The notes beneath the pieces are model-generated. The model had not been told where the DNA came from. It searched no databases and saw only the letters and a list, made by a program, of their open reading frames with translations. Positions 54,701-63,933 of a DNA stretch of 64,000 nt are shown one piece after another; position 1 is the first letter of the stretch, and each line of letters starts with the position of its first letter. A program made the position numbers and the translations under genes. Origin of the DNA: an uncultured Lachnospiraceae bacterium (GTDB lineage: Bacteria > Bacillota > Clostridia > Lachnospirales > Lachnospiraceae); assembly GCA_947176505.1 (NCBI GenBank), contig CAMWQW010000004.1:1-64000 (forward strand). Reading direction: 5' to 3'.

Positions 54701-55063
54701 ATGGAGAAAATCGTAGAACAAGGTTTACTATATGATTTCTATGGAGAACTGCTGACGAAACATCAGAGGCAGATATATGAAGGTATCGTGTATGACAATC
54801 TTTCTCTGGGTGAGATTGCGCAGGAAGAGAGGATCAGCAGACAAGCGGTGCATGATATCGTTAAGCGGTGTGATAGAACGTTACAAGGATATGAAGAGAA
54901 GCTTAAGCTGATAGAGAAATTTCAAAATATCAAAGCGAAAGTATCCAGTATCAACCAGTTATCAGAGAAGCTTGAGAGTGGTGTGCAAACAGACGTAGGA
55001 GAATACTCTGCCTACGGTATGCAGATTAAGAAGTTGTCTTCCGAGATTTTACAGGAGTTATAA
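54701..55063 (+). CDS. YlxM/p13-like DNA-binding protein (UPF0122)
   Basis: 120 residues. N-terminal helix-turn-helix: LTKHQRQIYEGIVYDNLSLGEIA then ISRQAVHDIVKRC, then a helical charged tail. YlxM is encoded next to ffh in most Firmicutes and has been linked to the SRP pathway. ATG 54701 is chosen because the promoter -10 overlaps ATG 54647 and rules it out. It lies 1 base before the ffh ATG. Confidence 0.9.
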   Translation: MEKIVEQGLLYDFYGELLTKHQRQIYEGIVYDNLSLGEIAQEERISRQAVHDIVKRCDRTLQGYEEKLKLIEKFQNIKAKVSSINQLSEKLESGVQTDVGEYSAYGMQIKKLSSEILQEL

Positions 55064-55064
55064 T

Positions 55065-56432
55065 ATGGCATTTGAGAGTCTGACAGATAAATTGCAGAAT
55101 GTTTTCAAAAATTTAAGAAGCAAGGGTCGTCTCACGGAGGAGGATGTCAAAATTGCCTTGAAAGAGGTTAAGATGGCGCTCTTAGAAGCTGATGTCAACT
55201 TTAAGGTTGTGAAGCAGTTTGTCAAGTCGGTGGAAGAGCGAGCCATCGGGGCGGATGTTTTAAACGGATTGAATCCGGGGCAGATGGTCATCAAGATTGT
55301 TAATGAAGAGATGGTTGCCTTGATGGGTTCTGAGACGACAGAGATTACGCTGCAGCCCGGCAAATCAATTACGGTCATTATGATGTGTGGTCTGCAGGGT
55401 GCAGGTAAGACAACTACGACTGCGAAGATTGCAGGCAAAATGAAGCTGAAAGGCAAGAAACCCCTGCTTGTTGCATGCGATGTCTACAGACCAGCAGCAA
55501 TCAAACAGTTACAGATTAACGGCGAAAAACAGCAGGTCGATGTATTCTCCATGGGAGAGAATCATAAACCTGTCAATATCGCAAAAGCAGCAATTGAACA
55601 CGCACAGAAGAACGGACACAACATAGTAATTCTTGATACGGCAGGGCGGCTTCACATTGACGAGGAGATGATGGCGGAGCTTCAGGAGATTAAGAACAAC
55701 GTGGAAGTGCATCAGACACTTCTTGTAGTAGATGCGATGACCGGTCAGGATGCTGTCAATGTGGCGAAAGATTTCGATGAAAAAGTCGAAATTGACGGTG
55801 TTATTCTTTCTAAAATGGATGGTGACTCCAGAGGTGGTGCAGCGCTCTCCATCAAAGCTGTGACCGGTAAACCGATTTTGTATATCGGTATGGGAGAGAA
55901 ACTCTCTGATTTGGAACAGTTCTATCCGGATCGTATGGCAAGCCGGATTTTAGGTATGGGTGATGTTTTATCACTTATTGAGAAGGTACAGCAGAACATA
56001 GACATCGACGAAGAGAAAGAAAAGCAGATGGCTGCCCGCATGAAGAAGGGCAAGTTTGATTTTGATGACTATCTGGAAAGTATGAAACAGATGCGCAATA
56101 TGGGTGGACTTTCCGGTATTCTTAACATGATGCCGGGTATGGGCGCTAAGATGAGTGATATTGAGTCCATGGTCGATGAGAAGCAGCTTGCGCGTATGGA
56201 AGCAATCGTCCTTAGTATGACGCCTGCAGAACGTCAGAATCCTAAACTTTTAAATCCGAGCAGAAAGCACAGAATTGCAAAAGGAGCGGGAGTAGACATT
56301 GCAGTGGTCAACAAATTTATTAAGCAGTTTGAACAGTCCCAGAAGATGATGAAGCAGATACCCGGTATGATGGGCGGTAAGAAAGGAAGGGGAATGTTCG
56401 GCGGCATGGGTGGTATGAAATTCCCGTTTTAG
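55065..56432 (+). CDS. ffh: Signal recognition particle GTPase Ffh
   Basis: 455 residues. NG domain with GLQGAGKTTTTAKIAG (G1), VILDTAGRLHIDEEMM (G3), LSKMDGDSRGGAAL (G4), YIGMGEKLSDL; then the methionine-rich M domain (MKQMRNMGGLSGILNMMPGMG in outline) that binds signal sequences and 4.5S RNA; a Gly/Met-rich tail ends the protein. The SRP RNA gene was not seen in the window. Co-transcribed with ylxM and probably rpsP-khpA. Confidence 0.98.
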   Translation: MAFESLTDKLQNVFKNLRSKGRLTEEDVKIALKEVKMALLEADVNFKVVKQFVKSVEERAIGADVLNGLNPGQMVIKIVNEEMVALMGSETTEITLQPGKSITVIMMCGLQGAGKTTTTAKIAGKMKLKGKKPLLVACDVYRPAAIKQLQINGEKQQVDVFSMGENHKPVNIAKAAIEHAQKNGHNIVILDTAGRLHIDEEMMAELQEIKNNVEVHQTLLVVDAMTGQDAVNVAKDFDEKVEIDGVILSKMDGDSRGGAALSIKAVTGKPILYIGMGEKLSDLEQFYPDRMASRILGMGDVLSLIEKVQQNIDIDEEKEKQMAARMKKGKFDFDDYLESMKQMRNMGGLSGILNMMPGMGAKMSDIESMVDEKQLARMEAIVLSMTPAERQNPKLLNPSRKHRIAKGAGVDIAVVNKFIKQFEQSQKMMKQIPGMMGGKKGRGMFGGMGGMKFPF

Positions 56433-56476
56433 GGTTTCAAAATAAACAATAATATTTTTTACATGGAGGCAAAAAA

Positions 56477-56722
56477 ATGGCAGTTAAAATCAGATTAAGA
56501 AGAATGGGACAGAAGAAATCTCCTTATTACAGAATCGTAGTAGCAGATTCAAGATCTCCGAGAGACGGTAGATGTATCGATGAAATCGGGACATATGATC
56601 CGAACACAGATCCCAGTACCTACAAGGTAGATGAAGAGGCAGCTAAGAAATGGCTGGCAAACGGAGCACAGCCTACGGAAGTCGTAAGCAGAATTTTCAA
56701 GAGCGTTGGTATAACAAAATAA
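56477..56722 (+). CDS. rpsP: 30S ribosomal protein S16
   Basis: 81 residues: [24 protein letters not shown] pattern (cited in outline), then IDEIGTYDP and the C-terminal [15 protein letters not shown] precedes the ATG. Placed after ffh as in other Firmicutes. Confidence 0.98.
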   Translation: MAVKIRLRRMGQKKSPYYRIVVADSRSPRDGRCIDEIGTYDPNTDPSTYKVDEEAAKKWLANGAQPTEVVSRIFKSVGITK

Positions 56723-56773
56723 GTTTTACTTTTTCAGGAAAGTATTCGAGCAGTCGGCTTTTGGAGGTGGACT

Positions 56774-57001
56774 ATGAAAGAATTGGTTGAAGTAATAGCA
56801 AAAGCGCTAGTCGATAATCCGGATGAAGTAGTAGTAACACAGAAGGAAGATGGTAAGAATGTTATCATTGAACTTCATGTTGCGGCAGCGGATATGGGTA
56901 AAGTAATCGGCAAGCAAGGACGCATTGCTAAGGCAATACGCTCTGTTGTTAAAGCGGCATCATCCAAAGACAATAAGAGAGTGGATGTAGAAATCATTTA
57001 A
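56774..57001 (+). CDS. khpA: KH-domain RNA-binding protein KhpA
   Basis: 75 residues, one KH domain with the GxxG loop in KVIGKQGRIAKAIRSVVKAA. KhpA (YlqC) binds RNA, often with KhpB, and affects cell elongation and small RNA function in other Firmicutes. GGAGGTGG precedes the ATG. Located between rpsP and rimM as expected. Confidence 0.95.
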   Translation: MKELVEVIAKALVDNPDEVVVTQKEDGKNVIIELHVAAADMGKVIGKQGRIAKAIRSVVKAASSKDNKRVDVEII

Positions 57002-57006
57002 TCGAG

Positions 57007-57038
57007 CAGCCTCATAGATTATTCTGTGAGGCTGTTTA
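57007..57038 (+). terminator. Hairpin between khpA and rimM
   Basis: CAGCCTCA (57007-57014) pairs with TGAGGCTG (57027-57034), then TTTATA. The short T-run suggests partial termination or a processing site. Confidence 0.55.
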
Positions 57039-57079
57039 TATCATTGCAGGCAGAACATTGCTTCGATATGGAGGTAAGA

Positions 57080-57586
57080 ATGATATCTGAATTACAAGTG
57101 GGCGTCATTACACAGACGCATGGAATCAGAGGGGAAGTCAAGGTGTTTCCTACGACGGATGACGCTTCTCGCTTTAAGAAATTAAAGGAAGTAATTATGG
57201 ATACCGGAAAAGAACGCTTAAACATGGAAATAGAGGGCGTGAAATTTTTTAAGCAGTATGCCATTATCAAATTCAAAGGGTATGATTCCATCAATGATAT
57301 CGAAAAATATAAGAATGCGAAATTGTACGTTACAAGAGATAAGGCGGTCCGTCTTAAGAAAGATGAGTATTTTATCGCTGACTTAATCGGTATGGATGTC
57401 GTGACAGAAGACGGGGAGCAGTTTGGCACATTAAAAGATGTTATGGTTACAGGAGCCAATGACGTTTATGTTGTAGAGAGACAGGGCGCAACGGAAGTTT
57501 TACTTCCGGCAATTAAGGAATGCGTCAAAAATATAGATATGGAGCAGGGACAGATAGTTGTGCATATTATGGATGGATTGATTTAA
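57080..57586 (+). CDS. rimM: 16S rRNA processing protein RimM
   Basis: 168 residues. N-terminal RimM barrel (LQVGVITQTHGIRGEVKVFP) and C-terminal PRC barrel (YFIADLIGMDVV...VLLPAI). It helps mature the 30S head. ATG 57080 follows GGAGGT by 4 bases; the frame from 57026 starts in the preceding hairpin and is rejected. trmD follows 30 bases later. Confidence 0.95.
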   Translation: MISELQVGVITQTHGIRGEVKVFPTTDDASRFKKLKEVIMDTGKERLNMEIEGVKFFKQYAIIKFKGYDSINDIEKYKNAKLYVTRDKAVRLKKDEYFIADLIGMDVVTEDGEQFGTLKDVMVTGANDVYVVERQGATEVLLPAIKECVKNIDMEQGQIVVHIMDGLI

Positions 57587-57616
57587 ATAAGGTACATCGA
57601 ATCATATGAGGATAAT

Positions 57617-58402
57617 ATGGGTATGATGAATTTTCATATTCTGACACTTTTTCCGGAGATGGTGATGCAAGGGTTGCATACAAGTATTCTCGGGAAAGCG
57701 GCAGAGAGAGGATATATTTCTATAGAGGCAGTTAATATTCGGGATTATACGTTGGACAAGCACGGTAAGGTGGATGACTACACATATGGCGGCGGCGCCG
57801 GGATGCTCATGCAGGCACAGCCGGTCTATGACGCATATATGGCGGTACGGGAGCGGATTGCCGTGAGGCGTAACCGTGAAAAGAACGGTGGCGGTCATGA
57901 TGATTTAGCAGGAATCGCGCATCACAAAGGCACGAGGGTTATCTATGTCACACCGCAGGGAAAGACTTTTCATCAGAAAATGGCACAGGAGCTTGCACAG
58001 GAAGAGGATTTGGTGTTTCTATGTGGTCATTATGAAGGGATAGATGAGCGCGTGCTGGAAGAGATTGTGACGGATGAGATTTCTATCGGCGATTACGTGT
58101 TGACGGGAGGGGAACTTCCGGCTATGGTGATGATTGATGCTGTGGCGAGATTAGTGCCCGGAGTTTTGCACAATACAGATTCGGCAGTGACAGAGTCATT
58201 TGGAGAAGGATTGTTGGAATATCCGCAGTATTCCCGACCGGAAGTATGGCATGACAAAAGAGTTCCGGCGGTCTTAATGAGCGGAGATCATGCGAAAGTG
58301 GATGCATGGCGTCTCGAGCAGTCAATTCAGCGGACAAAGGAGCGCAGACCGGATTTATATGAGGCATATATTGCACAGAAAGAAATATTAAGAAAATCAT
58401 GA
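57617..58402 (+). CDS. trmD: tRNA (guanine37-N1)-methyltransferase
   Basis: 261 residues. SPOUT knot motifs: FHILTLFPEM, DDYTYGGGAGMLM, LCGHYEGIDERV, EISIGDYVLTGGELPAM. Uses SAM to methylate G37 and keep the reading frame. Family order rimM-trmD-rplS is kept. GAGGATAAT precedes the ATG. Confidence 0.97.
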   Translation: MGMMNFHILTLFPEMVMQGLHTSILGKAAERGYISIEAVNIRDYTLDKHGKVDDYTYGGGAGMLMQAQPVYDAYMAVRERIAVRRNREKNGGGHDDLAGIAHHKGTRVIYVTPQGKTFHQKMAQELAQEEDLVFLCGHYEGIDERVLEEIVTDEISIGDYVLTGGELPAMVMIDAVARLVPGVLHNTDSAVTESFGEGLLEYPQYSRPEVWHDKRVPAVLMSGDHAKVDAWRLEQSIQRTKERRPDLYEAYIAQKEILRKS

Positions 58403-58510
58403 AATCCCTTGCATTCAGTACTATAATATGCTAAATTATTAATGTTGCGATAAAGATGGTCCTCTGTTACAGAATGTATTAAGAACATCCATATATTTAG
58501 GAGGCAGATT

Positions 58511-58858
58511 ATGAACGAGATTATCAGAGAAATTGAAGCGGCACAGTTAAAAGAAAATGTTGGTGATTTTCATGTCGGAGATACTGTGAAAGTATACGGC
58601 AAGATCAAAGAGGGTAACCGCGAGAGAATACAGGTTTTTGAAGGAACCGTATTAAAGATACAGGGCGGAAGCAGTCGTGCGACATTTACTGTAAGAAAAG
58701 TATCTAACGGTGTCGGCGTTGAGAAGACATGGCCTATGCATTCTCCGAATGTAGAGAAAGTAGAAGTAGTCAGAAGAGGTAAGGTAAGACGTGCTAAGCT
58801 GAACTATTTAAGAGATCGTGTCGGCAAGAAAGCGAAAGTAAAAGAGCTGGTTAGATAA
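58511..58858 (+). CDS. rplS: 50S ribosomal protein L19
   Basis: 115 residues with [20 protein letters not shown] and a basic C-terminus ([20 protein letters not shown]). TTTAGGAGGCAG precedes the ATG. The 108-base gap after trmD contains -10-like elements but no certain promoter or L19 leader. Confidence 0.97.
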   Translation: MNEIIREIEAAQLKENVGDFHVGDTVKVYGKIKEGNRERIQVFEGTVLKIQGGSSRATFTVRKVSNGVGVEKTWPMHSPNVEKVEVVRRGKVRRAKLNYLRDRVGKKAKVKELVR

Positions 58859-58874
58859 TCTGAGAATTATGAAG

Positions 58875-58911
58875 CAGATACCTTGAAGCGATTTGAGGTA
58901 TCTGTTTTTTT
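58875..58911 (+). terminator. Terminator after rplS
   Basis: CAGATACCTT (58875-58884) pairs with GAGGTATCTG (58895-58904), then seven T. Confidence 0.88.
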
Positions 58912-58920
58912 GTCGGAAGA

Positions 58921-58949
58921 TTGCTTTTACAATCTGATGTTGGTATAAT
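58921..58949 (+). promoter_or_regulatory. Promoter of the lepB-rbgA-lepB-rnhB group
   Basis: TTGCTT at 58921-58926, 17-base spacer, TATAAT at 58944-58949 preceded by TGG (extended -10). It lies 21 bases before the GTG start. Confidence 0.78.
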
Positions 58950-58970
58950 ACGAAGATGGAGGAATGATCT

Positions 58971-59555
58971 GTGGCAAAAAGAAAAGGATTAACTTTTTAT
59001 CAGAAAAAGAAAAGATTGAATCCGAAAATCATAAAGGATGTTTTTGAGCTGATTGTAGGAGGTATCATTGCTATTTTTTTGGCATTTGTGATTGTTTTCT
59101 CTGTGGGGATGAGGACGAGTGTAGTTGGTGATTCCATGGAACCGGTATTGTACAACGGACAGGAAATATTGATGAATAGGGTGTTGTACAGGTTGTCACT
59201 GCCAAAGAGGGGCGATGTAATAGTTTTCCTTCCGAACGGAAATCAAAATTCCCATTATTATGTCAAAAGGGTAGTCGGACTTCCGGGCGAGACGGTCCAG
59301 ATTAAAGACGGAAGCGTATACATAAACGGAGTTTTACTGGAGGAAGATGACTCGTTTGATAAAATGGCGGAAGCCGGTATTGCAGAGAATGAGTTAGAAC
59401 TGGCATCGGACGAATTTTTTGTGCTTGGGGACAATCGTAACAGCAGTGAAGACAGTCGTTCCGGTAATGTCGGCGCTGTCAAAAAAGATAATATTATCGG
59501 TAAAGCATGGTTTCACATGGCGATAGAAGAAGAGACAATAGGGTTGATTGAATAG
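58971..59555 (+). CDS. lepB: Signal peptidase I (first copy)
   Basis: 194 residues, one N-terminal membrane anchor (VGGIIAIFLAFVIVFSVGM) after a basic start. Catalytic Ser in GDSMEP, Lys in YYVKRVVGLPGE, and the late box GDNRNSSEDSR. It cleaves signal peptides on the outer membrane face. GTG 58971 is the start, 7 bases after GGAGGA. A paralogue lies 0.9 kb downstream. Confidence 0.95.
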   Translation: MAKRKGLTFYQKKKRLNPKIIKDVFELIVGGIIAIFLAFVIVFSVGMRTSVVGDSMEPVLYNGQEILMNRVLYRLSLPKRGDVIVFLPNGNQNSHYYVKRVVGLPGETVQIKDGSVYINGVLLEEDDSFDKMAEAGIAENELELASDEFFVLGDNRNSSEDSRSGNVGAVKKDNIIGKAWFHMAIEEETIGLIE

Positions 59556-59579
59556 TATAACGGAAGGATTATAAAACGT

Positions 59580-60440
59580 ATGAATTATCAATGGTATCCG
59601 GGGCATATGACGAAAGCAAAACGGATGATGCAGGAGAATATCGGACTGATTGATCTGGTAATTGAATTGGTTGATGCCAGAATCCCCATGAGCAGCCGTA
59701 ATCCGGATATAGATGAACTTAGCAAGAATAAATCGAGGCTGATTCTCCTGAACAAATCAGATTTGGCTGATGCAGGAGCAAACAAGCTATGGATGGAGTA
59801 TTTTAAGGGGAAAGGTTTTCATGTGCTGGAGATTAATGCCAGAAGTGGGCAGGGACTTAAGTCAATTCAGGGAATTGTGAGAGAAGCATGCAAGGAGAAA
59901 ATCGAACGCGATAGAAAACGCGGAATTAAGAACAGACCAATCAGAGCAATTGTGGTGGGGATCCCGAATGTGGGCAAGTCTACATTTATAAATTCGTTTG
60001 CCGGTAAAGCGTGTACCAAAACTGGAAATAAACCGGGAGTTACCAAGGGAAAACAGTGGATCAGAATGAACAAAGAATTAGAATTATTGGATACGCCGGG
60101 GATTTTATGGCCGAAATTTGAGAGTGAAGAGGTAGGTAGAAATCTTGCGTTGATCGGTTCCATGAACGATGAAATATTGCAGATGACGGAACTGGCTGCT
60201 GACTTGATTACTTATTTGCTGAAATACTACAAGGAAGAACTGGCTGAGAGATATCAGATGGAGCAGGCGGATGATATGCTGACGCCGCTTATGGTGCTTA
60301 CACATATTTGTGAGAACCGCAAATGTTATAAAAAAGGACAGGAGCCGGATTATGAGAAGGCATCCTCCATCGTGATGGAAGATTTCAGAAGTGGCAGGAT
60401 TGGCAGGATCACGCTGGAGTTTCCCGAACGTGAAGACTGA
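59580..60440 (+). CDS. rbgA: Ribosome biogenesis GTPase RbgA (YlqF)
   Basis: 286 residues, circularly permuted GTPase: G4 LLNKSDLAD comes before G1 GIPNVGKSTFINSF and G3 LLDTPGILWP. The N-terminus WYPGHMTKAKR is family specific, and the C-terminal helical domain binds rRNA. Needed for late 50S assembly. It is flanked by two signal peptidase genes. Confidence 0.96.
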   Translation: MNYQWYPGHMTKAKRMMQENIGLIDLVIELVDARIPMSSRNPDIDELSKNKSRLILLNKSDLADAGANKLWMEYFKGKGFHVLEINARSGQGLKSIQGIVREACKEKIERDRKRGIKNRPIRAIVVGIPNVGKSTFINSFAGKACTKTGNKPGVTKGKQWIRMNKELELLDTPGILWPKFESEEVGRNLALIGSMNDEILQMTELAADLITYLLKYYKEELAERYQMEQADDMLTPLMVLTHICENRKCYKKGQEPDYEKASSIVMEDFRSGRIGRITLEFPERED

Positions 60441-60455
60441 GAAGGAAGTGGCATA

Positions 60456-60995
60456 ATGAAGAAAGCATTGAGAGAGGTACTCAGTACCAGTTTATATATA
60501 CTATTTGTTTTGTGCGCTGTTTATCTGGTCATCCATTTTGTGGGACAGAGAACACAAGTGTTAGGCAGTTCCATGGAGCCGAAACTGAGTAGTGAGGATA
60601 ATCTGATTGTCGATAAGATCAGCTATCGTTTTCATGATCCTGAGCGTTATGACATTATAGTTTTTCCGTTCCGGTATGAAGATAATACATTTTACATCAA
60701 AAGGATTATCGGACTACCGGGTGAGACGGTACAGATTGATGAGGAAGGAAATATACTGATAGACGGCGAGGTCTTACCGGAAGGATACGGCAAGGAAGTG
60801 ATTCAGAGTCCGGGAAGAGCCTATGAGCCGATTACATTAGAAGACGACGAATATTTTGTGATGGGAGATAATCGGAACAACAGCACGGACAGCAGGGATC
60901 CGTCGGTGGGTAATATTACGCGGGATGAGATTGTCGGCAGAGCTTGGCTGCGCATATGGCCGTTTAGCAAATTCGGATTGATTAAACATCGATAA
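60456..60995 (+). CDS. lepB: Signal peptidase I (second copy)
   Basis: 179 residues, N-terminal anchor (LYILFVLCAVYLVIHFVG). Catalytic Ser in GSSMEPKL, Lys in FYIKRIIGLPGE, and GDNRNNSTDSRDP. It differs clearly from the first copy in the anchor and loop regions, so the two are older paralogues, possibly with different substrates. It starts 15 bases after rbgA and ends 16 bases before rnhB. Confidence 0.95.
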   Translation: MKKALREVLSTSLYILFVLCAVYLVIHFVGQRTQVLGSSMEPKLSSEDNLIVDKISYRFHDPERYDIIVFPFRYEDNTFYIKRIIGLPGETVQIDEEGNILIDGEVLPEGYGKEVIQSPGRAYEPITLEDDEYFVMGDNRNNSTDSRDPSVGNITRDEIVGRAWLRIWPFSKFGLIKHR

Positions 60996-61011
60996 GAGGA
61001 AAGGTAATATT

Positions 61012-61770
61012 ATGGCGGAATCGATTGGAACCATCAAAGAAAAATTTCAGGCAGCTGCGGTTTGTGAGCTGCCTGCTTTGTTTCAAAAGTACGAGCAGGA
61101 TGAGCGGTCTGGTGTGCGCGCTATTGTGGAGAAAGGGCATAGAAAGCTGGCAGCATATGAGAAAGAAGTTGCGCGATGCGAAGAACTTAAGAAATATGAA
61201 AGAGAATACGCCGCTTATGCGCATATATGCGGGATTGATGAGGTGGGAAGAGGTCCGTTAGCAGGTCCCGTAGTAGCAGGGGCAGTTATTCTTCCTAAAG
61301 ATTGTGACATTTTATATATCAATGATTCTAAGAAACTGTCCGAAAAAAAGAGAGAAGAACTTTATGATGTGATTATGGAACGGGCGGTAGCAGTGGGACT
61401 CGGATACAGTACTCCTGAGAGAATTGATGAGATTAATATTCTTCAGGCGACTTATGAGGCAATGCGGGAGGCAGTCTCGAATCTTAAGGTGATTCCGGAT
61501 TTGCTGTTGAACGACGCAGTTACGATTCCGCAAATCGATATCCGGCAGGTGCCGATTATCAAAGGGGATGCCAAGAGCATTTCAATCGGGGCGGCAAGTA
61601 TTGTTGCGAAGGTTACGAGAGACCGTCTCATGGTGCAATATGATGAAATATATCCGGAATATGGATTCGCATCCAATAAAGGATATGGAGCACAGTCTCA
61701 TATTGACGCTTTGGTAAAATATGGTGCCAGTCCGATTCACAGAAGATCATTTATTACCCACTTTATTTGA
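61012..61770 (+). CDS. rnhB: Ribonuclease HII
   Basis: 252 residues with an N-terminal extension of about 70 residues (helical, charged) as in Firmicute RnhB. Catalytic residues: Asp-Glu in CGIDEVGRGPLAGPVVAGA, Asp in LLLNDAV, and the late Asp in VAKVTRDRLM. Removes RNA from RNA-DNA hybrids and single ribonucleotides. Located after rbgA as in Bacillus. Confidence 0.96.
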   Translation: MAESIGTIKEKFQAAAVCELPALFQKYEQDERSGVRAIVEKGHRKLAAYEKEVARCEELKKYEREYAAYAHICGIDEVGRGPLAGPVVAGAVILPKDCDILYINDSKKLSEKKREELYDVIMERAVAVGLGYSTPERIDEINILQATYEAMREAVSNLKVIPDLLLNDAVTIPQIDIRQVPIIKGDAKSISIGAASIVAKVTRDRLMVQYDEIYPEYGFASNKGYGAQSHIDALVKYGASPIHRRSFITHFI

Positions 61771-61843
61771 CGGGAAAGAAAATACTGCTATCAGGATATG
61801 ATAATTAAAGAGTGTGGGAATTTCGGAGGGAAGAGGCGATAAC

Positions 61844-63553
61844 GTGAATCTTGGTAATATTTTTAAACGTGATACCCAGAATATAAGAACAAATGATACC
61901 GTGAAGGCAGCAGAATCTATGTCGAAGGGCGAAAAAGCATATCGTGTACAGAGCGAAATCAGGAATCTGACTCCGGGGCAGACGATACAAGGAACCGTGG
62001 TCGGCAGGGACGGCACCTCGGTTCAAATTGCACTAAGACAGGATATGATGATCAGTGCGAGGATAGATCAAAGCATTAATCTGGTACTGGGTCAGAATAT
62101 GAGTTTTGAGGTGAAAGCAAACAGCGGGGCAGTTTTGTCATTATCGCCGCTTTATGCCAATATGGCGAATGAGGCGACTATTATGCGGGCGCTGAATGCC
62201 GCGGGATTACCAGAGACAGCCAACAATATTGAGATGGTAGCTGTCATGATGGAAGAGGGGATGCCGATTGACAAAGAATCTCTCGGTAATATCAGTAGAT
62301 TTATGATGGAATTTCCGAACCAGAATCCGGCTACCCTCATACAGATGACCAGACTTGGAATTCCAATCAATGAGAGCAACATAGAACAGTTTGAAATGTA
62401 TCAGAATGCAAATCATCAGCTGCTGGGAAGCGCAGAAACGATTATGAATGGGCTTCCGCAGGTTTTTCACGAACTTATGGGGGAAGGAAAAGCCGGTCAG
62501 GCATATGCCTTTTATGAGAATATATTGGATATTTTTACCGGAGATGAGACAGAGGGAGTCATCATACAAAAAGGAGAGGGAAATGAAGGTATTGCCGGAG
62601 GGACGATTGACACAGCCGATGGTTCTGTAGTTGTCAAAGATGCACAATCTGCGGCAGCAGAGGTTAAAAATGCTGCGGGGGAAGTTATACTTGACATGGC
62701 GGAATCGTTGAAGACTAACGATTCGGCAGAGCAGAATCCGGTGCTGACTGACAAACAATGGAATGCATTGAGTGATATGCTAAGAGAACTGGGAATCGAT
62801 GAACACACGGCAGAACAGATTAAGAATGGGGAAATGGCATCTAAGGAGGCGCTTGCTTTAATACGTGGGTTTATACCTAAAGCCGGTGCAAGCGAACAGC
62901 ATGCCCGTATGATGGAAAGGATTCTGGACGGCAAGGAGTTTGAAACTCTTTTGAAATCAGAAGTAACGAGACAATGGCTGATTGAACCGAAGGATGTGGC
63001 GGATCCACATAAAGTAGAGCAGCTCTATGAGAGAATCAGAGAACAGAGCGCCAGACTACATGAGGCATTACAGACAGCAGGCAAAGCAGATGTTCCGCTG
63101 GCAAAAAGTGTTCAGAATATGCAAAGCAATGTGGACTTCATGAATCAGATGAACCATATGTTCTCGTACGTCCAGCTTCCGCTTAAAATGATTGGAAATA
63201 ATGCGCATGGTGATTTGTATGTGTATACGAATAAGAAAAATCTGGCGGCAAAGGATGGCAATGTCAGTGCGCTTCTACATCTTGATATGGAGCATTTGGG
63301 AGCACTTGACGTTTACGTGACCATGCAACAAAATAAAGTGAATACTAATTTCACCTTGCAGGATGAGAGTGCGCTTGATTTGATTGAGCAGCATATTTCA
63401 CTTTTAGATGAGAGACTTGCCAAAAGAGGATATGATTTAAAGTCGCAGTTTCATGTTAAAGAAGAGAAGGATGAAAGTATTATGAATACGATTTTGAATC
63501 ATGAGAAGAATATTTCCGTGCTCAGCAGAACTTCATTTGATATGAGGGCATAG
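61844..63553 (+). CDS. FliK-like hook-length/YlqG-type protein
   Basis: 569 residues without signal peptide or membrane helix. A small beta segment near the N-terminus (PGQTIQGTVVGRDGTSVQIAL) precedes long helical, low-similarity stretches. The C-terminal part (about 430-535) resembles the FliK hook domain: LPLKMIGNNAHGDLYVYT, ALLHLDMEHLGALDVYV, then LLDERLAKRGYDLKSQF. Position between rnhB and the FlhB-tail protein matches ylqG of Bacillus. It may sense or switch flagellar export. GTG 61844 follows AAGAGG by about 7 bases. Confidence 0.75.
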   Translation: MNLGNIFKRDTQNIRTNDTVKAAESMSKGEKAYRVQSEIRNLTPGQTIQGTVVGRDGTSVQIALRQDMMISARIDQSINLVLGQNMSFEVKANSGAVLSLSPLYANMANEATIMRALNAAGLPETANNIEMVAVMMEEGMPIDKESLGNISRFMMEFPNQNPATLIQMTRLGIPINESNIEQFEMYQNANHQLLGSAETIMNGLPQVFHELMGEGKAGQAYAFYENILDIFTGDETEGVIIQKGEGNEGIAGGTIDTADGSVVVKDAQSAAAEVKNAAGEVILDMAESLKTNDSAEQNPVLTDKQWNALSDMLRELGIDEHTAEQIKNGEMASKEALALIRGFIPKAGASEQHARMMERILDGKEFETLLKSEVTRQWLIEPKDVADPHKVEQLYERIREQSARLHEALQTAGKADVPLAKSVQNMQSNVDFMNQMNHMFSYVQLPLKMIGNNAHGDLYVYTNKKNLAAKDGNVSALLHLDMEHLGALDVYVTMQQNKVNTNFTLQDESALDLIEQHISLLDERLAKRGYDLKSQFHVKEEKDESIMNTILNHEKNISVLSRTSFDMRA

Positions 63554-63594
63554 GGCAGACGAAGTGAATTTATCAGTAAAGGAGTGAGGCGGCA

Positions 63595-63882
63595 GTGGGC
63601 AAAGAAGAGAAAAAGAAACCGAAACAGGCGATTGCCTTGGAATATGATCCGTCTGAGGATGCGCCGCGCGTCATCGCTTCCGGCAGGGGCGAACTTGCTG
63701 AACGTATTATAGAGAAGGCAAAGGAAGCTGACGTGCCGGTTCATCGAGATGATAAGCTGGCGGACACTTTATCGCGATTGGAAATCGGAGATATGATTCC
63801 GCCGGAGCTATATGAAGTTGTGGCAGAGATACTTATTTTTGTAGACTCCATGGATAAGATCAGGGCGAAACTGGCAAAGTAG
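63595..63882 (+). CDS. Stand-alone FlhB C-terminal-domain protein (YlqH type)
   Basis: 95 residues. It matches the cytoplasmic tail of the export switch protein FlhB: AIALEYDPSEDAPRVIASGRGELAERI, VPVHRDDKLADTL, IPPELYEVVAEILIFV (in outline). The autocleavage motif NPTH is missing: the matching site reads KPKQAIAL. It therefore resembles the cleaved C-terminal half of FlhB. It follows the FliK-like gene by 41 bases, and FliK and FlhB are natural partners. GTG start. Confidence 0.88.
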   Translation: MGKEEKKKPKQAIALEYDPSEDAPRVIASGRGELAERIIEKAKEADVPVHRDDKLADTLSRLEIGDMIPPELYEVVAEILIFVDSMDKIRAKLAK

Positions 63883-63933
63883 CAAGGAGCATATGTGTGC
63901 ATACAGTAATGGTTGTCAGGAAATGAGGCATAG

